From: Leptothrix sp. (in: b-proteobacteria)
GTDB taxonomy: Bacteria > Pseudomonadota > Gammaproteobacteria > Burkholderiales > Burkholderiaceae_C
Length of the DNA: 64,000 nucleotides
Assembly (NCBI GenBank): GCA_013822685.1
Contig: PNKV01000001.1
Span: 248,001 to 312,000 of the forward strand
Reading direction: 5' to 3'
Both the position numbers and the translations under genes were made by a program. Below the pieces are notes generated by a model. The model was not told the DNA's origin, ran no database searches, and saw only the letters and a program-made list of their open reading frames with translations. Of the stretch, positions 9,960-18,168 are shown in pieces. Within the stretch, counting starts at the first letter, position 1; each line of letters begins with the position of its first letter.

Positions 9960-9996
9960 GGGGCGATTGTAGAGATCGCCCGCCATCCGCTGTCCT

Positions 9997-11037
9997 TTAA
10001 TCCGTGCTGAGTGCTTCGACCCGGGCGTCGCGGAAGGCCTTGGGTGTCATCCCCACCCAGCGTCTGAAGGTGCGGCTAAAGTTCGAGGGGTCCTGGTAGC
10101 CCAGGCTGTCGGCGATGGCCTCGATGCTGTGCGTGGTGTGCACCAGTTGCCAGCAAGCCAGCTCTTCGCGCACGCTGTCCAGGAGTCGCTGGTAGGTCAT
10201 GCCCTCGTCCCGCAGGTGACGAATCAGCGTGCGCGACGACATGTGCTCCAGCTCGGCCATCTCGACCAAGCTCGGGTACTGGCCCTGCGCATCCAGCAGG
10301 CGTTCTTGCACCCGCGAGGCCACCGTGCCCAATTGCTGCTGCGCCAGTTGACGCTCGCAGTCGCGCAGTGCCGTGCGATAGGCCTCGGGATCCGAGGCCA
10401 AGCCTGGGCATTGCAATAACTGCGGTGGCAGGTCTATGCGCAACTGCGCGGACCCGAACTCGCTGTGCGGGAAAAAACGGCGGTAGTGCTCCGCCCCCGC
10501 CGGCTCGGCAAAGGGCCAGTGCACGGTCACCTGGGCCCGGACATCCTGGCCGGTCACCGTCTCCAGCACCCGCGTTACCCCAGCAGCAAGGTGGCCCATC
10601 AGATACTCACGCACCTCCGGGGACGACAGCAGCTCAGTCATCGTCAAGGTCAGCCCATGGGTGGTGTCCACATCGAAGCGCGCCACGCGCTGGCGCATTT
10701 CGAGAAAGCGCTGCAAAAGGCCCAGCACCTGCGCCACATTGCTGGCGGCCATGCCCGCGTAACCCAGCGCCCCATGTGCCGACACCTGGGTGCTGTCGCC
10801 AACCGACAGGCCAAGCCAGGGCCCCCCGGCCAAGGCCTGCGCCCGCACGATCAGGCGGCGCGTGTGCTCGAAGCTCATGAACAGATTGCCTTCGTGCAGG
10901 GTGGCCCAGTCCAGGCGGGTGCCCCGCAGGATCTCGGCCTCGGTGAAGCCCTGGCGGCGCAACTCCGCGCAGATCAAGCGCGCATAGACAGGGTGCACCG
11001 CCGGCTTCAACCAATCTGCGGGCGTGTGTTCGGACAT
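9997..11037 (-). CDS. AraC-family regulator divergent from alkB
   Basis: A 346-residue transcription factor. The N-terminal ~190 residues form an arabinose-binding-like sensor domain of the OruR/ArgR type. The C-terminal ~100 residues are a double helix-turn-helix AraC domain (SRTLIRHLRDEGMTYQRLL, then IADSLGYQDPSNFSRTFRRW). An AAGGAG lies 5-6 bp before the ATG at 11037, which fixes the start against a longer in-frame option at 11070. It is divergent from the alkane monooxygenase with 121 bp between starts, so it is the likely activator of alkB; the inducer would be an alkane or alkane-derived molecule (inference). Confidence 0.85.
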   Translation of the reverse strand: MSEHTPADWLKPAVHPVYARLICAELRRQGFTEAEILRGTRLDWATLHEGNLFMSFEHTRRLIVRAQALAGGPWLGLSVGDSTQVSAHGALGYAGMAASNVAQVLGLLQRFLEMRQRVARFDVDTTHGLTLTMTELLSSPEVREYLMGHLAAGVTRVLETVTGQDVRAQVTVHWPFAEPAGAEHYRRFFPHSEFGSAQLRIDLPPQLLQCPGLASDPEAYRTALRDCERQLAQQQLGTVASRVQERLLDAQGQYPSLVEMAELEHMSSRTLIRHLRDEGMTYQRLLDSVREELACWQLVHTTHSIEAIADSLGYQDPSNFSRTFRRWVGMTPKAFRDARVEALSTD

Positions 11038-11158
11038 CGCCACTCCTTCATCCGACGCAAGTGTCACCAAATGACGAAATTCTGCCAGCTCAGGCGGTGT
11101 CGCGTCTCTAGAGAAAAACGCACAGTCTCATCAACCGAAGCCTTGAGGAGACCAAGCC

Positions 11159-12367
11159 ATGCCGCACGCCCTGCCGATCAACCCCGCCGACCCCAGTCAT
11201 TACCGCGACCGCAAAAAGGCCCTGTGGCTGCTGTCCGTGCTGTTTCCGCTCACGGCCTTGATCGGGCCGGTCGCCTACCTGCTGGGCCACACCCATGCAC
11301 TGTGGTTTTTCGCGGGCCCGATCCTGGTCTATGGGGGCATCCCATTGTTGGATGCGATCTTTTATGAGGACAAGAGCAATCCGCCCGAGGCTGCCGTGCC
11401 CCGGCTGGAGGCCGACCGCTATTACCGCTGGATCACCTACGCGGTGGTGCCAGTGCTCTGGGGCACCACGCTGCTCAACATCGTGTTCCTGGCCACCCAT
11501 GAACTGCCCTGGTATGCCTGGCTGGCCACGGCCATGTTCACCGGCTCGATGCAGGGCGCGAGCCTGACCCTCAGCCACGAGCTGGGCCACAAAAAGGACT
11601 GGCTGGGCCGCAAGGTCGCCTTGTTCAACTCTGCGCTGTGCGCTTACGGACACTTCTCGATCGAACACAACCGCGGCCACCACCGCCATGTGTCCACGCC
11701 GGAAGATCCAGCCTCGTCCAAGATGGGTGAGAGCATCTACCGCTTTGTGTTCCGCGAAATCCCCGGTGCCTACTTCCGCGCCTGGGACCTGGAATCCGAG
11801 CGCCTGGAACGCAAAGGCAAATCAGCCTGGAGCCTGGACAACGAGATCGTGCAAGCTGGCCTGCTGACGATCGGCCTATATGGCGGCCTGATTGCACTGC
11901 TGGGCGCGCCCGTGGTGCCGGTGCTGGCCATCGTGGCGCTGTGGGGCGCCTTCCAGCTGACCTCGGCCAACTACATCGAGCATTACGGCCTGCTGCGCCA
12001 GAGGCTGCCCAATGGCCGGTACGAGCCCTGCCAGCCGCACCACTCCTGGAACAGCAACCACCTGATGTCCAACCTGGTGGTCTTCCAGTTGCAGCGCCAC
12101 TCTGACCACCACGCCAACCCCACGCGCAGTTACCAGTCGCTGCGCGATTTTCCCGACCTGCCCACCCTGCCCTCCGGCTACTTCGGCATGTTCCTGGTGG
12201 CCTATGTGCCGCCGCTTTGGTATGCCGTCATGGACCCCTTGCTCATCAAGGCCACTGGCGGAGATGCAAGCCGCATCAACTTTCTGCCCGCCAAGCGCGC
12301 CAGGCTGATGCGCCGCCACGGCCTGAGCGAAAAAGCCGGAGAGAGCGCGCAACTCCTGGCCGCCTGA
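11159..12367 (+). CDS. alkB: AlkB-type membrane alkane 1-monooxygenase
   Basis: Non-haem di-iron integral membrane hydroxylase that converts n-alkanes to primary alcohols with O2 and reduced rubredoxin. The protein is 402 residues with about six hydrophobic segments. All histidine boxes are present: HELGHK (His140 on), EHNRGHHRH (~169-177), the NYIEHYGLLRQR signature of alkane hydroxylases (~270), and LQRHSDHHA (His314, His317, His318). A GAGGAG at ~11146 precedes the ATG. No rubredoxin or rubredoxin reductase gene lies in the window, so electron donors must be encoded elsewhere. The chain-length range cannot be read from sequence alone. Confidence 0.93.
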   Translation: MPHALPINPADPSHYRDRKKALWLLSVLFPLTALIGPVAYLLGHTHALWFFAGPILVYGGIPLLDAIFYEDKSNPPEAAVPRLEADRYYRWITYAVVPVLWGTTLLNIVFLATHELPWYAWLATAMFTGSMQGASLTLSHELGHKKDWLGRKVALFNSALCAYGHFSIEHNRGHHRHVSTPEDPASSKMGESIYRFVFREIPGAYFRAWDLESERLERKGKSAWSLDNEIVQAGLLTIGLYGGLIALLGAPVVPVLAIVALWGAFQLTSANYIEHYGLLRQRLPNGRYEPCQPHHSWNSNHLMSNLVVFQLQRHSDHHANPTRSYQSLRDFPDLPTLPSGYFGMFLVAYVPPLWYAVMDPLLIKATGGDASRINFLPAKRARLMRRHGLSEKAGESAQLLAA

Positions 12368-12401
12368 CCAGCCGGGGGACAGGCTTTCTACAATAGCGCC
12401 C

Positions 12402-13154
12402 ATGCAGCAAGCCGTCCTGAACATCTCCGCCTACCAATTTGTGACCCTCGACGACACGGCCGCGCTGCGGGAGCGTCTCCACGAGCGCGCCCTGACGCTG
12501 GACCTCAAGGGAACGGTGCTGATCGCTGAAGAAGGCATCAATCTTTTCCTGGCCGGGCCGGCAGAAGCGGTGAGAGCCTGGGTGAGCGAGCTTCAGTCTG
12601 ATCCGCGGTTTGCGCGCATCACGCCCAAGGAAAGCTGGTCGGACGCCCCGCCGTTCAAGAAGCTGATGGTCAAGGTCAAGAACGAGATCATCCGCATGAA
12701 CCACCCGACCATCCGGCCGGACGTGGAAGGGTCCGAAGGCCGCGCGCCAGCGGTGGACGCCCCCACCTTGAAACGCTGGCTGGACCAGGGCCACGACGAC
12801 GAGGGCCGCGAGGTGGTCACGCTGGACACGCGCAATGGCTTCGAAGTGGACTTCGGCACGTTTGAGGGCGCGATCGACTGGCGCCTGGGCAAGTTCAGCG
12901 AGTTCCCAGAGCAGGTGCTGGCCCACAAGGAAGAATTCCAGGGCAAGACGGTGGTGAGCTTCTGCACGGGCGGCATACGCTGTGAGAAGGCCGCGCTGTT
13001 CATGGCCGAAGCTGGCGTGGACCATGTCTACCAGCTGGACGGCGGCATCCTGAAGTACTTTGAGTTGGCCGGGGGCCAGCACTATCAGGGCACATGCTTT
13101 GTGTTCGATGAGCGCGAGGCGCTGGGCGCGGACTTGACGCCCACGGAACGCTGA
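12402..13154 (+). CDS. trhO: tRNA uridine(34) hydroxylase, rhodanese-like
   Basis: Oxygen-dependent hydroxylation of U34 in tRNA, the first step to 5-(carboxy)methoxyuridine at the wobble base. The protein is 250 residues with an N-terminal ferredoxin-like domain (GTVLIAEEGINLFLAGP) and a C-terminal rhodanese domain with the catalytic loop FCTGGIRCEKA. A TACAAT -10-like box at 12389-12394 sits only 7 bp before the ATG, so the mRNA may be almost leaderless. It converges with the TetR gene, leaving 2 bp between the stops. Confidence 0.9.
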   Translation: MQQAVLNISAYQFVTLDDTAALRERLHERALTLDLKGTVLIAEEGINLFLAGPAEAVRAWVSELQSDPRFARITPKESWSDAPPFKKLMVKVKNEIIRMNHPTIRPDVEGSEGRAPAVDAPTLKRWLDQGHDDEGREVVTLDTRNGFEVDFGTFEGAIDWRLGKFSEFPEQVLAHKEEFQGKTVVSFCTGGIRCEKAALFMAEAGVDHVYQLDGGILKYFELAGGQHYQGTCFVFDEREALGADLTPTER

Positions 13155-13156
13155 CC

Positions 13157-13813
13157 TCAGCGCTTGTCCAAGAGCGACATCAACCCCTGGTACGGCAGCA
13201 GGTTCGTTCTGACCACCTTGTCGATCGGCTCCGCAAACCCATCCTGCATCCAGCGCGCCGCCAGCAGCACGTTCATGCCGATCATGCCCTCGGCCAGCAG
13301 GTCGAGGCTGAGCTCGGGCAGGTCGTTGGCGGGGATCATGCGCCCCAGGTGCAGCTTGAGCAGTTCAGAGTAATCGCGCGCCGTGGCGCCGCTGAAAGCC
13401 GCCACTTCGTTGTCAATGCTCAGTGAATCGACCAGCATGATCCGGCCCCGGCGGGGGTCGTCGCGGATGAACTCCAGGAACACGCGGATGGCAGGCTCCA
13501 ATAAGCCCAGAGGCGTTTTCTCGGCCGAAGCCATCACGGCCAGGGTCTTGGCCATCAGCTCTTCGCGCAAATGCGCGTACACGGCGATGAACAACTGCGG
13601 CAGCGTCTTGAAGGACTCGTAGAAGTAGCGCTCCGTCAGGTGGGCGGCCACGCACACTTCGCGCACGGTCGCGGCATGGAAGCCCTTCGTGCCGAACACC
13701 TCGATGGCGCCGTCGATGAGCTTGACCCGCCGCTGTCGCTGGCGGTCCTCGGGCAAGACACCACCATAGCGGCGCTTGTTCGGAGGGTTGCTGTCAGAAA
13801 TTAGTCCGTCCAT
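13157..13813 (-). CDS. TetR-family regulator of the BVMO catabolic operon
   Basis: A 218-residue TetR repressor. The N-terminal helix-turn-helix (VFGTKGFHAATVREVCVAA, then LTERYFYESFKTL) is typical, and the ligand domain is of general type. I chose MDGLIS at 13813 because a longer start at 13840 would fall inside an operator-like palindrome. The gene is divergent from the monooxygenase gene, with two TGACA-N8-TGTCA sites between them, so it most likely represses both itself and the catabolic operon until a substrate or CoA-type ligand binds (inference). Confidence 0.85.
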   Translation of the reverse strand: MDGLISDSNPPNKRRYGGVLPEDRQRQRRVKLIDGAIEVFGTKGFHAATVREVCVAAHLTERYFYESFKTLPQLFIAVYAHLREELMAKTLAVMASAEKTPLGLLEPAIRVFLEFIRDDPRRGRIMLVDSLSIDNEVAAFSGATARDYSELLKLHLGRMIPANDLPELSLDLLAEGMIGMNVLLAARWMQDGFAEPIDKVVRTNLLPYQGLMSLLDKR

Positions 13814-13827
13814 AGGGATCACTATAT

Positions 13828-13845
13828 TGACATGGATCATTGTCA
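13828..13845. promoter_or_regulatory. operator-like site 1 (TGACA-N8-TGTCA)
   Basis: An 18-bp imperfect palindrome with perfect TGACA/TGTCA arms lies between the divergent TetR gene and the monooxygenase gene. A second copy with the same arms and spacing starts 27 bp further right. This is the expected place and form for TetR-dimer binding sites. Confidence 0.65.
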
Positions 13846-13854
13846 AAGTTAATC

Positions 13855-13872
13855 TGACATGATTCTTTGTCA
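13855..13872. promoter_or_regulatory. operator-like site 2 (TGACA-N8-TGTCA)
   Basis: Second copy of the 18-bp site, sharing the first seven bases (TGACATG) and the TTGTCA end with site 1. It ends 24 bp before the ATG of the monooxygenase gene, so a bound repressor would block its promoter or early transcription. Confidence 0.65.
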
Positions 13873-13895
13873 CAAAAACGGATTTGAGAAGTCGC

Positions 13896-15410
13896 ATGAA
13901 CCCCAATTCCAACCTGGCGTACAAGCCCAGCGCCGATGCCCAAGCTGCCGTCGTGCAGCGGCACAAGATCCTGGTCATCGGCACCGGTTTTTCAGGCCTG
14001 TGCATGGGCGTGAAATTGCGCGAAATGGGTGAAGACGATTTCGTGCTGCTGGAGCGCGCGGACGATGTGGGCGGCACCTGGCGTGACAACACCTACCCCG
14101 GCTGCGCTTGCGACGTGCCCTCGCACCTTTATTCGTTCTCGTTCGAACCCAACCCGAACTGGTCGCGCATGTACGCGCCCCAACCCGAGATCTACGCCTA
14201 CCTCAAGGGCGTGGCCACCAAGTACGACCTGCTCAAGCACATCCGCTTCAACGCCAACCTGATGAGCGCGCGCTTTGACGATGCCCGCAAGCTGTGGGTG
14301 GTCCAGTCCGACGACGGCCGCACCTTCGAAGCCGAGGTCCTGGTCTCGGGCATGGGGGGCCTGAGCAACCCTGCCACGCCCAACATCAAAGGCCTGGACA
14401 AGTTCAAGGGCGCCACCTTCCACTCCGCCACCTGGGACCACGACTACGACCTGGTCGGCAAGCGCGTGGCCGTGATCGGCAGTGGCGCCAGCGCCATCCA
14501 GTTCGTGCCCAAGATCGCACCCAAAGTCGATCACCTGTATTACTTCCAGCGCACCCCGCCCTGGGTCGTGCCCAAGGATGACCGCCCCCTGTCGCAGCGC
14601 GAGCAGGCCGACTTCAGCGCCAACCCCTGGCGCCAGCGCTGGGCGCGCACCAAGCTGTACTGGACGATGGAGCTGCGCTTCCTGGCCTTCAAGTTCAAGC
14701 CAGAGTGGATGAACCTGGTGGCCAAGGTGGCCAAGCACAAGATCCGCCAGGCCATCAAGGACCCGGTGCTGCAAGCCAAGCTCACGCCCGACTACACGCC
14801 GGGCTGCAAGCGCCTGCTGATTTCGAACGACTACTACCCCGCCCTGGCCCGCACCAATGTCGATGTCATCACCGAAGGCATCCAGGAAGTGACGCCACGC
14901 GGCGTGGTCACCACCGACGGGGTGGAGCGCCCGGTCGACGCCATCATCCTGGGCACGGGCTTCAAGGTGCAAGACCCGATCCCCCACAACACCGTGTTCG
15001 GCAAAGGCGGCATTGATCTGGCCGATGTGTGGAAGCAAGGGCCCGAAGCCTACCTGGGTGTGGCCGTGTCGGGCTTCCCCAATTTCTTCATGCTGATGGG
15101 CCCCAACACCGGCCTGGGCCACAACTCCATGGTCTTCATGATCGAATCGCAGGCGCACTACATCGTCAACGCGATCAAGGCCATGAAAGAGCACCGCATC
15201 AAGGCGCTGGACGTCAAGCCCGAAGCGCAGGCGCAGTTCATCGACAAGGTGCAAAACGAGTTGCAGCAAACGGTGTGGAACTCGGGTTGCAAGAGCTGGT
15301 ATGTCGATGACAAAGGCCGCAACTCCTTGCTGTGGCCAGGCTTTACATTTGCGTACCGTTTGAAGACGCGCCACTTCAATCTTTCGAAATACACCGCGGA
15401 CAAAGCATGA
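13896..15410 (+). CDS. Baeyer-Villiger flavin monooxygenase
   Basis: Class B flavoprotein monooxygenase, 504 residues, inserting one oxygen next to a ketone carbonyl using NADPH, FAD and O2. The FAD-binding GTGFSG is at residues 29-34, the NADPH-binding GSGASA at ~195-200, and between them the exact BVMO fingerprint FxGxxxHxxxWD (Phe170, His176, Trp180, Asp181). GAGAAG just upstream supports the ATG at 13896 over a TTG at 13884. It is the first gene of a four-gene operon with an esterase, an SDR and an alpha/beta hydrolase, so the ester it makes would be cleaved by the next product. The substrate is unknown; the long relatives include MymA/EthA-type enzymes. Confidence 0.9.
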   Translation: MNPNSNLAYKPSADAQAAVVQRHKILVIGTGFSGLCMGVKLREMGEDDFVLLERADDVGGTWRDNTYPGCACDVPSHLYSFSFEPNPNWSRMYAPQPEIYAYLKGVATKYDLLKHIRFNANLMSARFDDARKLWVVQSDDGRTFEAEVLVSGMGGLSNPATPNIKGLDKFKGATFHSATWDHDYDLVGKRVAVIGSGASAIQFVPKIAPKVDHLYYFQRTPPWVVPKDDRPLSQREQADFSANPWRQRWARTKLYWTMELRFLAFKFKPEWMNLVAKVAKHKIRQAIKDPVLQAKLTPDYTPGCKRLLISNDYYPALARTNVDVITEGIQEVTPRGVVTTDGVERPVDAIILGTGFKVQDPIPHNTVFGKGGIDLADVWKQGPEAYLGVAVSGFPNFFMLMGPNTGLGHNSMVFMIESQAHYIVNAIKAMKEHRIKALDVKPEAQAQFIDKVQNELQQTVWNSGCKSWYVDDKGRNSLLWPGFTFAYRLKTRHFNLSKYTADKA

Positions 15411-16315
15411 GCATTCAAGTCGTCATCGCCAACCTGGTTTTACGTTGGCAGTTCAAGAGCAAGGGCCGCGGCCCGATCGATGTTCCCAAAGTCCGCCACA
15501 TGATCACCAAGGCGGCCAAGCGCTACCCGGCGCCGCCCGCCGAGATCAAGCACACGCCCGTGGCCGCCAAAGGCGCGTCCGGCCTGTGCGCAGCCGAATG
15601 GCTGAGCGTGGCCAACCCGCAGCGCACGGTGCTGTACTTCCATGGCGGCGGCTATTTCTTTTGCGGGCTGGACACGCACCGCCCTGTGTGCGCCTACCTG
15701 GCCAAATCGGCCAAAGCCCGCGTGCTGTCGGTCGATTACCGCATGGCCCCCGAGAACATCTTCCCCGCCGCCGTTGACGATGCGGTGGCCTGGTGGAAAG
15801 AGTTGTTGAGCCAGGGCATCTCGCCCAAGAGCGTGGTGTTCGCCGGCGATTCAGCCGGTGGTGGCCTGGCCCTGGCCTGCCTGGTGGCCTCGCGCGACCA
15901 AGGCCTGCCCATGCCCGCCGGTGCCTTGCTGTTCTCGCCCTGGACCGACCTGTCGTGCTCTGGTGAAACCATGAAGACATTGGCCGATGCCGACGTGATG
16001 TTCAACCCTGAATCATTGCCCCAGGCCGCCACCTTTTACCTGGCCGGCCAATCGGCCACGCACCCGCTGGCCTCGCCCTTGTTCGCCGACTTGAAGGGCT
16101 TGCCGCCGCTGATGATCCACGCCAGCAAGCACGAGATCTTGCTGTCCGACTCAACCCGCCTGCACGAACGCGCCTTGCAGCAAGGCGTGCAAAGCGAGAT
16201 CCACCTGAAGGCGAAGATGCCCCACGTCTGGCCCACCATGGTGATGCTGCCGGAAGGGCGCCAGAGTCTGAAAGAATCCAGCCAGTTCATCACCCGCGTC
16301 ACGACCGGAGCCTGA
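15407..16315 (+). CDS. HSL-family alpha/beta hydrolase (esterase)
   Basis: A 302-residue carboxylesterase of the hormone-sensitive-lipase (LipR-like) family. The oxyanion motif HGGG is at residues 79-82, the nucleophile Ser149 in GDSAGGG, and the general base His273 in PHVW. The position of the acid is taken by Glu243 (HEILLSD), as in some members that use Glu in place of Asp (inference from alignment by eye). No signal peptide is seen, so it is cytoplasmic. The start overlaps the stop of the monooxygenase gene by 4 bp, implying coupled expression; the likely job is hydrolysis of esters made by the BVMO. Confidence 0.9.
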   Translation: MSIQVVIANLVLRWQFKSKGRGPIDVPKVRHMITKAAKRYPAPPAEIKHTPVAAKGASGLCAAEWLSVANPQRTVLYFHGGGYFFCGLDTHRPVCAYLAKSAKARVLSVDYRMAPENIFPAAVDDAVAWWKELLSQGISPKSVVFAGDSAGGGLALACLVASRDQGLPMPAGALLFSPWTDLSCSGETMKTLADADVMFNPESLPQAATFYLAGQSATHPLASPLFADLKGLPPLMIHASKHEILLSDSTRLHERALQQGVQSEIHLKAKMPHVWPTMVMLPEGRQSLKESSQFITRVTTGA

Positions 16316-16320
16316 TCGCC

Positions 16321-17187
16321 ATGAAATCATTCAAGAACAAAGTTGCCGCCATCACTGGCGCTGCCTCGGGCATGGGCCGCACCTTGGCGGTTGAGTTGGC
16401 CAGCCGCGGCTGCCACCTGGCGCTGAGCGATGTCAACGCCACCGAGCTGGCCAAGACGGCTGAACTGGCGGGGGCGCATGGCGTCAAGGTCACCATCGCC
16501 AAGCTGGACGTGGCCAACCGCGACGATGTGTTCGCGTGGGCCGACCAGGTCGCCAAGGACCACGGCCGCGTCAACCTGATCTTCAACAACGCGGGCGTCT
16601 CCCTGACGGTGCCGGTCGAGTCCTGCAAGATCAGCGACTTCGAATGGATCATGGGCATTAACTTCTGGGGCGTGGTGCACGGCACGCAGGCCTTCCTGCC
16701 CCACCTGAAGGCCTCGGGTGATGGCCACGTCATCAACACCTCCAGCCTGTTCGGCCTGATGTCCATCCCCAGCCAGGGCACCTACAACGCCAGCAAGTTC
16801 GCCGTGCGCGGCTACACCGAATGCCTGCGCATGGAGCTTGAAATGGAAGGCGCGGGCGTGAGCGCCACCTGCGTGCACCCTGGCGGCATCGCCACCAACA
16901 TCGCCATGGCCGGCAAGGTTGACCCAGCGATGGAGAAAATCACCGGTGTGAGCGCCGAGCAGCAAAAGCGGCGGGCCAACAAGATGATCAACACCACCAC
17001 CGCGCAGTCGGCGGCTTTGCAGATCCTGGCCGCTGTTGAGAAAAACCAGCGCCGCGTGCTGGTCGGCCCTGACGCCAAGTTCCTGGACAAGCTGGTGCGG
17101 CTGCTGGGCGCGAGCTACCAAAGACTGGTGATCCGCCATGTGGCGCGCATGAACAAGCCCCGCCAGCCGGTGCGTGCCACCAGTTGA
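16321..17187 (+). CDS. short-chain dehydrogenase/reductase
   Basis: A 288-residue classical SDR. The cofactor motif TGAASGMG is at residues 12-19, NNAG at 89-92, and the catalytic Ser142, Tyr155 and Lys159 (TYNASK) are all present. Residues after 210 form a longer, basic C-terminal end (NKPRQPVRATS), found in SDRs of mymA-like and lipid-related clusters. It starts 6 bp after the esterase stop. In the operon it would oxidise the alcohol freed by ester cleavage, or supply the ketone for the BVMO; direction and substrate are not known. Confidence 0.9.
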   Translation: MKSFKNKVAAITGAASGMGRTLAVELASRGCHLALSDVNATELAKTAELAGAHGVKVTIAKLDVANRDDVFAWADQVAKDHGRVNLIFNNAGVSLTVPVESCKISDFEWIMGINFWGVVHGTQAFLPHLKASGDGHVINTSSLFGLMSIPSQGTYNASKFAVRGYTECLRMELEMEGAGVSATCVHPGGIATNIAMAGKVDPAMEKITGVSAEQQKRRANKMINTTTAQSAALQILAAVEKNQRRVLVGPDAKFLDKLVRLLGASYQRLVIRHVARMNKPRQPVRATS

Positions 17188-17194
17188 TCACTGA

Positions 17195-18163
17195 ATGACC
17201 TGGCTCAACCGCGTTTGGTGGACCTGCGTTTTGCTGGGCCTTGGCCTGGCGATCGCCGTGGGCGTGTCCTGGGAGCCCGATCGGCAGATCGGCCCGCTGG
17301 TGGCCAAATGGGCCAAAGAGCCGTCCACGTTTGTCGAACTGGATGGCATGCAGGCACACATCCGCGACACGGGCCCGCGCACCGATCCCGTGCCCATCGT
17401 GCTCTTGCACGGCATGGCCTCCAGCCTGCACAGCTGGGAAGGCTGGCAACAAGAGTTGCAGAAAACGAGGCGGGTCATCTCTGTCGACTTGCCGGGCTTT
17501 GGCCTCACGGGGCCCAGCCCGCAAGGCGAATACCACATTGATGCGTACACGCGCTTCGTGCTGCGGCTGCTGGATTCGCTCGGCGTCAAGCGGGTGATGC
17601 TGGTGGGCAATGCCTTGGGTGGCGAGGTCGCCTGGCAAACCGCCATCCTGGCGCCCGAGCGTGTGCGCAAGCTGGTCCTGATCGATTCAGATGGCTACGC
17701 GCAATCGGCGCTCTCCATGCCGATTGGTTTCCAGATCGCCAGCGCGCGCAGTTGGCGCTGGATCGCCGAACGCATCTTGCCGCGGGCCGTGGTCGAGTCC
17801 AGCGTGCGCAGCGTGTTTGGTGATCCCAGCAAAGTCACGCCTGAGCGCGTGCAGCGCTACTTTGAGCTGACCCTGCGCGTGGGCAACCGGCGCGCCCTTT
17901 TCCAGCGCATGGACCAGGCCCAGTGGGGCGCCAGCTCGCACATGATCCGGCGCGTGCAGCAGCCCACGCTGGTGTTGTGGGGGATGAAGGACGGCATGGT
18001 GTCGCCCGCGAACGGGCCGCAGTTCTGCCAGGAGATCCCCCATTGCACACTGGTCACTTTTCCTGAGCTGGGCCACATCCCCCAGGAAGAAGATGCTCAG
18101 CAAACCCTGAAGGCGGCGCTGCCGTTTCTGGCCCAGGCCAGTAGCACGGCCACTGGCAAGTAA
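17195..18163 (+). CDS. membrane-anchored alpha/beta hydrolase-like protein lacking the nucleophile Ser
   Basis: A 322-residue protein with an N-terminal membrane helix (~8-24) and an alpha/beta hydrolase core: the oxyanion motif HGMASS at 72-77, the acid region WGMKDG, and the base in ELGHIP. The nucleophile elbow, normally GxSxGG, reads GNALGG: residue 140 is Ala, codon GCC at 17612-17614. All surrounding fold motifs are intact and there is no frameshift. It may be a non-catalytic member, a cofactor-free lyase or oxygenase, or a binding protein. It is the last gene of the BVMO operon, with an 8-bp gap from the SDR. Confidence 0.8.
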   Translation: MTWLNRVWWTCVLLGLGLAIAVGVSWEPDRQIGPLVAKWAKEPSTFVELDGMQAHIRDTGPRTDPVPIVLLHGMASSLHSWEGWQQELQKTRRVISVDLPGFGLTGPSPQGEYHIDAYTRFVLRLLDSLGVKRVMLVGNALGGEVAWQTAILAPERVRKLVLIDSDGYAQSALSMPIGFQIASARSWRWIAERILPRAVVESSVRSVFGDPSKVTPERVQRYFELTLRVGNRRALFQRMDQAQWGASSHMIRRVQQPTLVLWGMKDGMVSPANGPQFCQEIPHCTLVTFPELGHIPQEEDAQQTLKAALPFLAQASSTATGK

Positions 18164-18168
18164 GCCAC

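Noticed and set aside
13838..13840. Longer start of the TetR gene at 13840
   Set aside because: It would lie inside operator-like site 1 and add residues not seen in the family.
15407..16315. Esterase as inactive because the usual Asp of the triad is absent
   Set aside because: Glu243 in HEILLSD occupies the acid position; a Glu at this place is known in HSL-type relatives.
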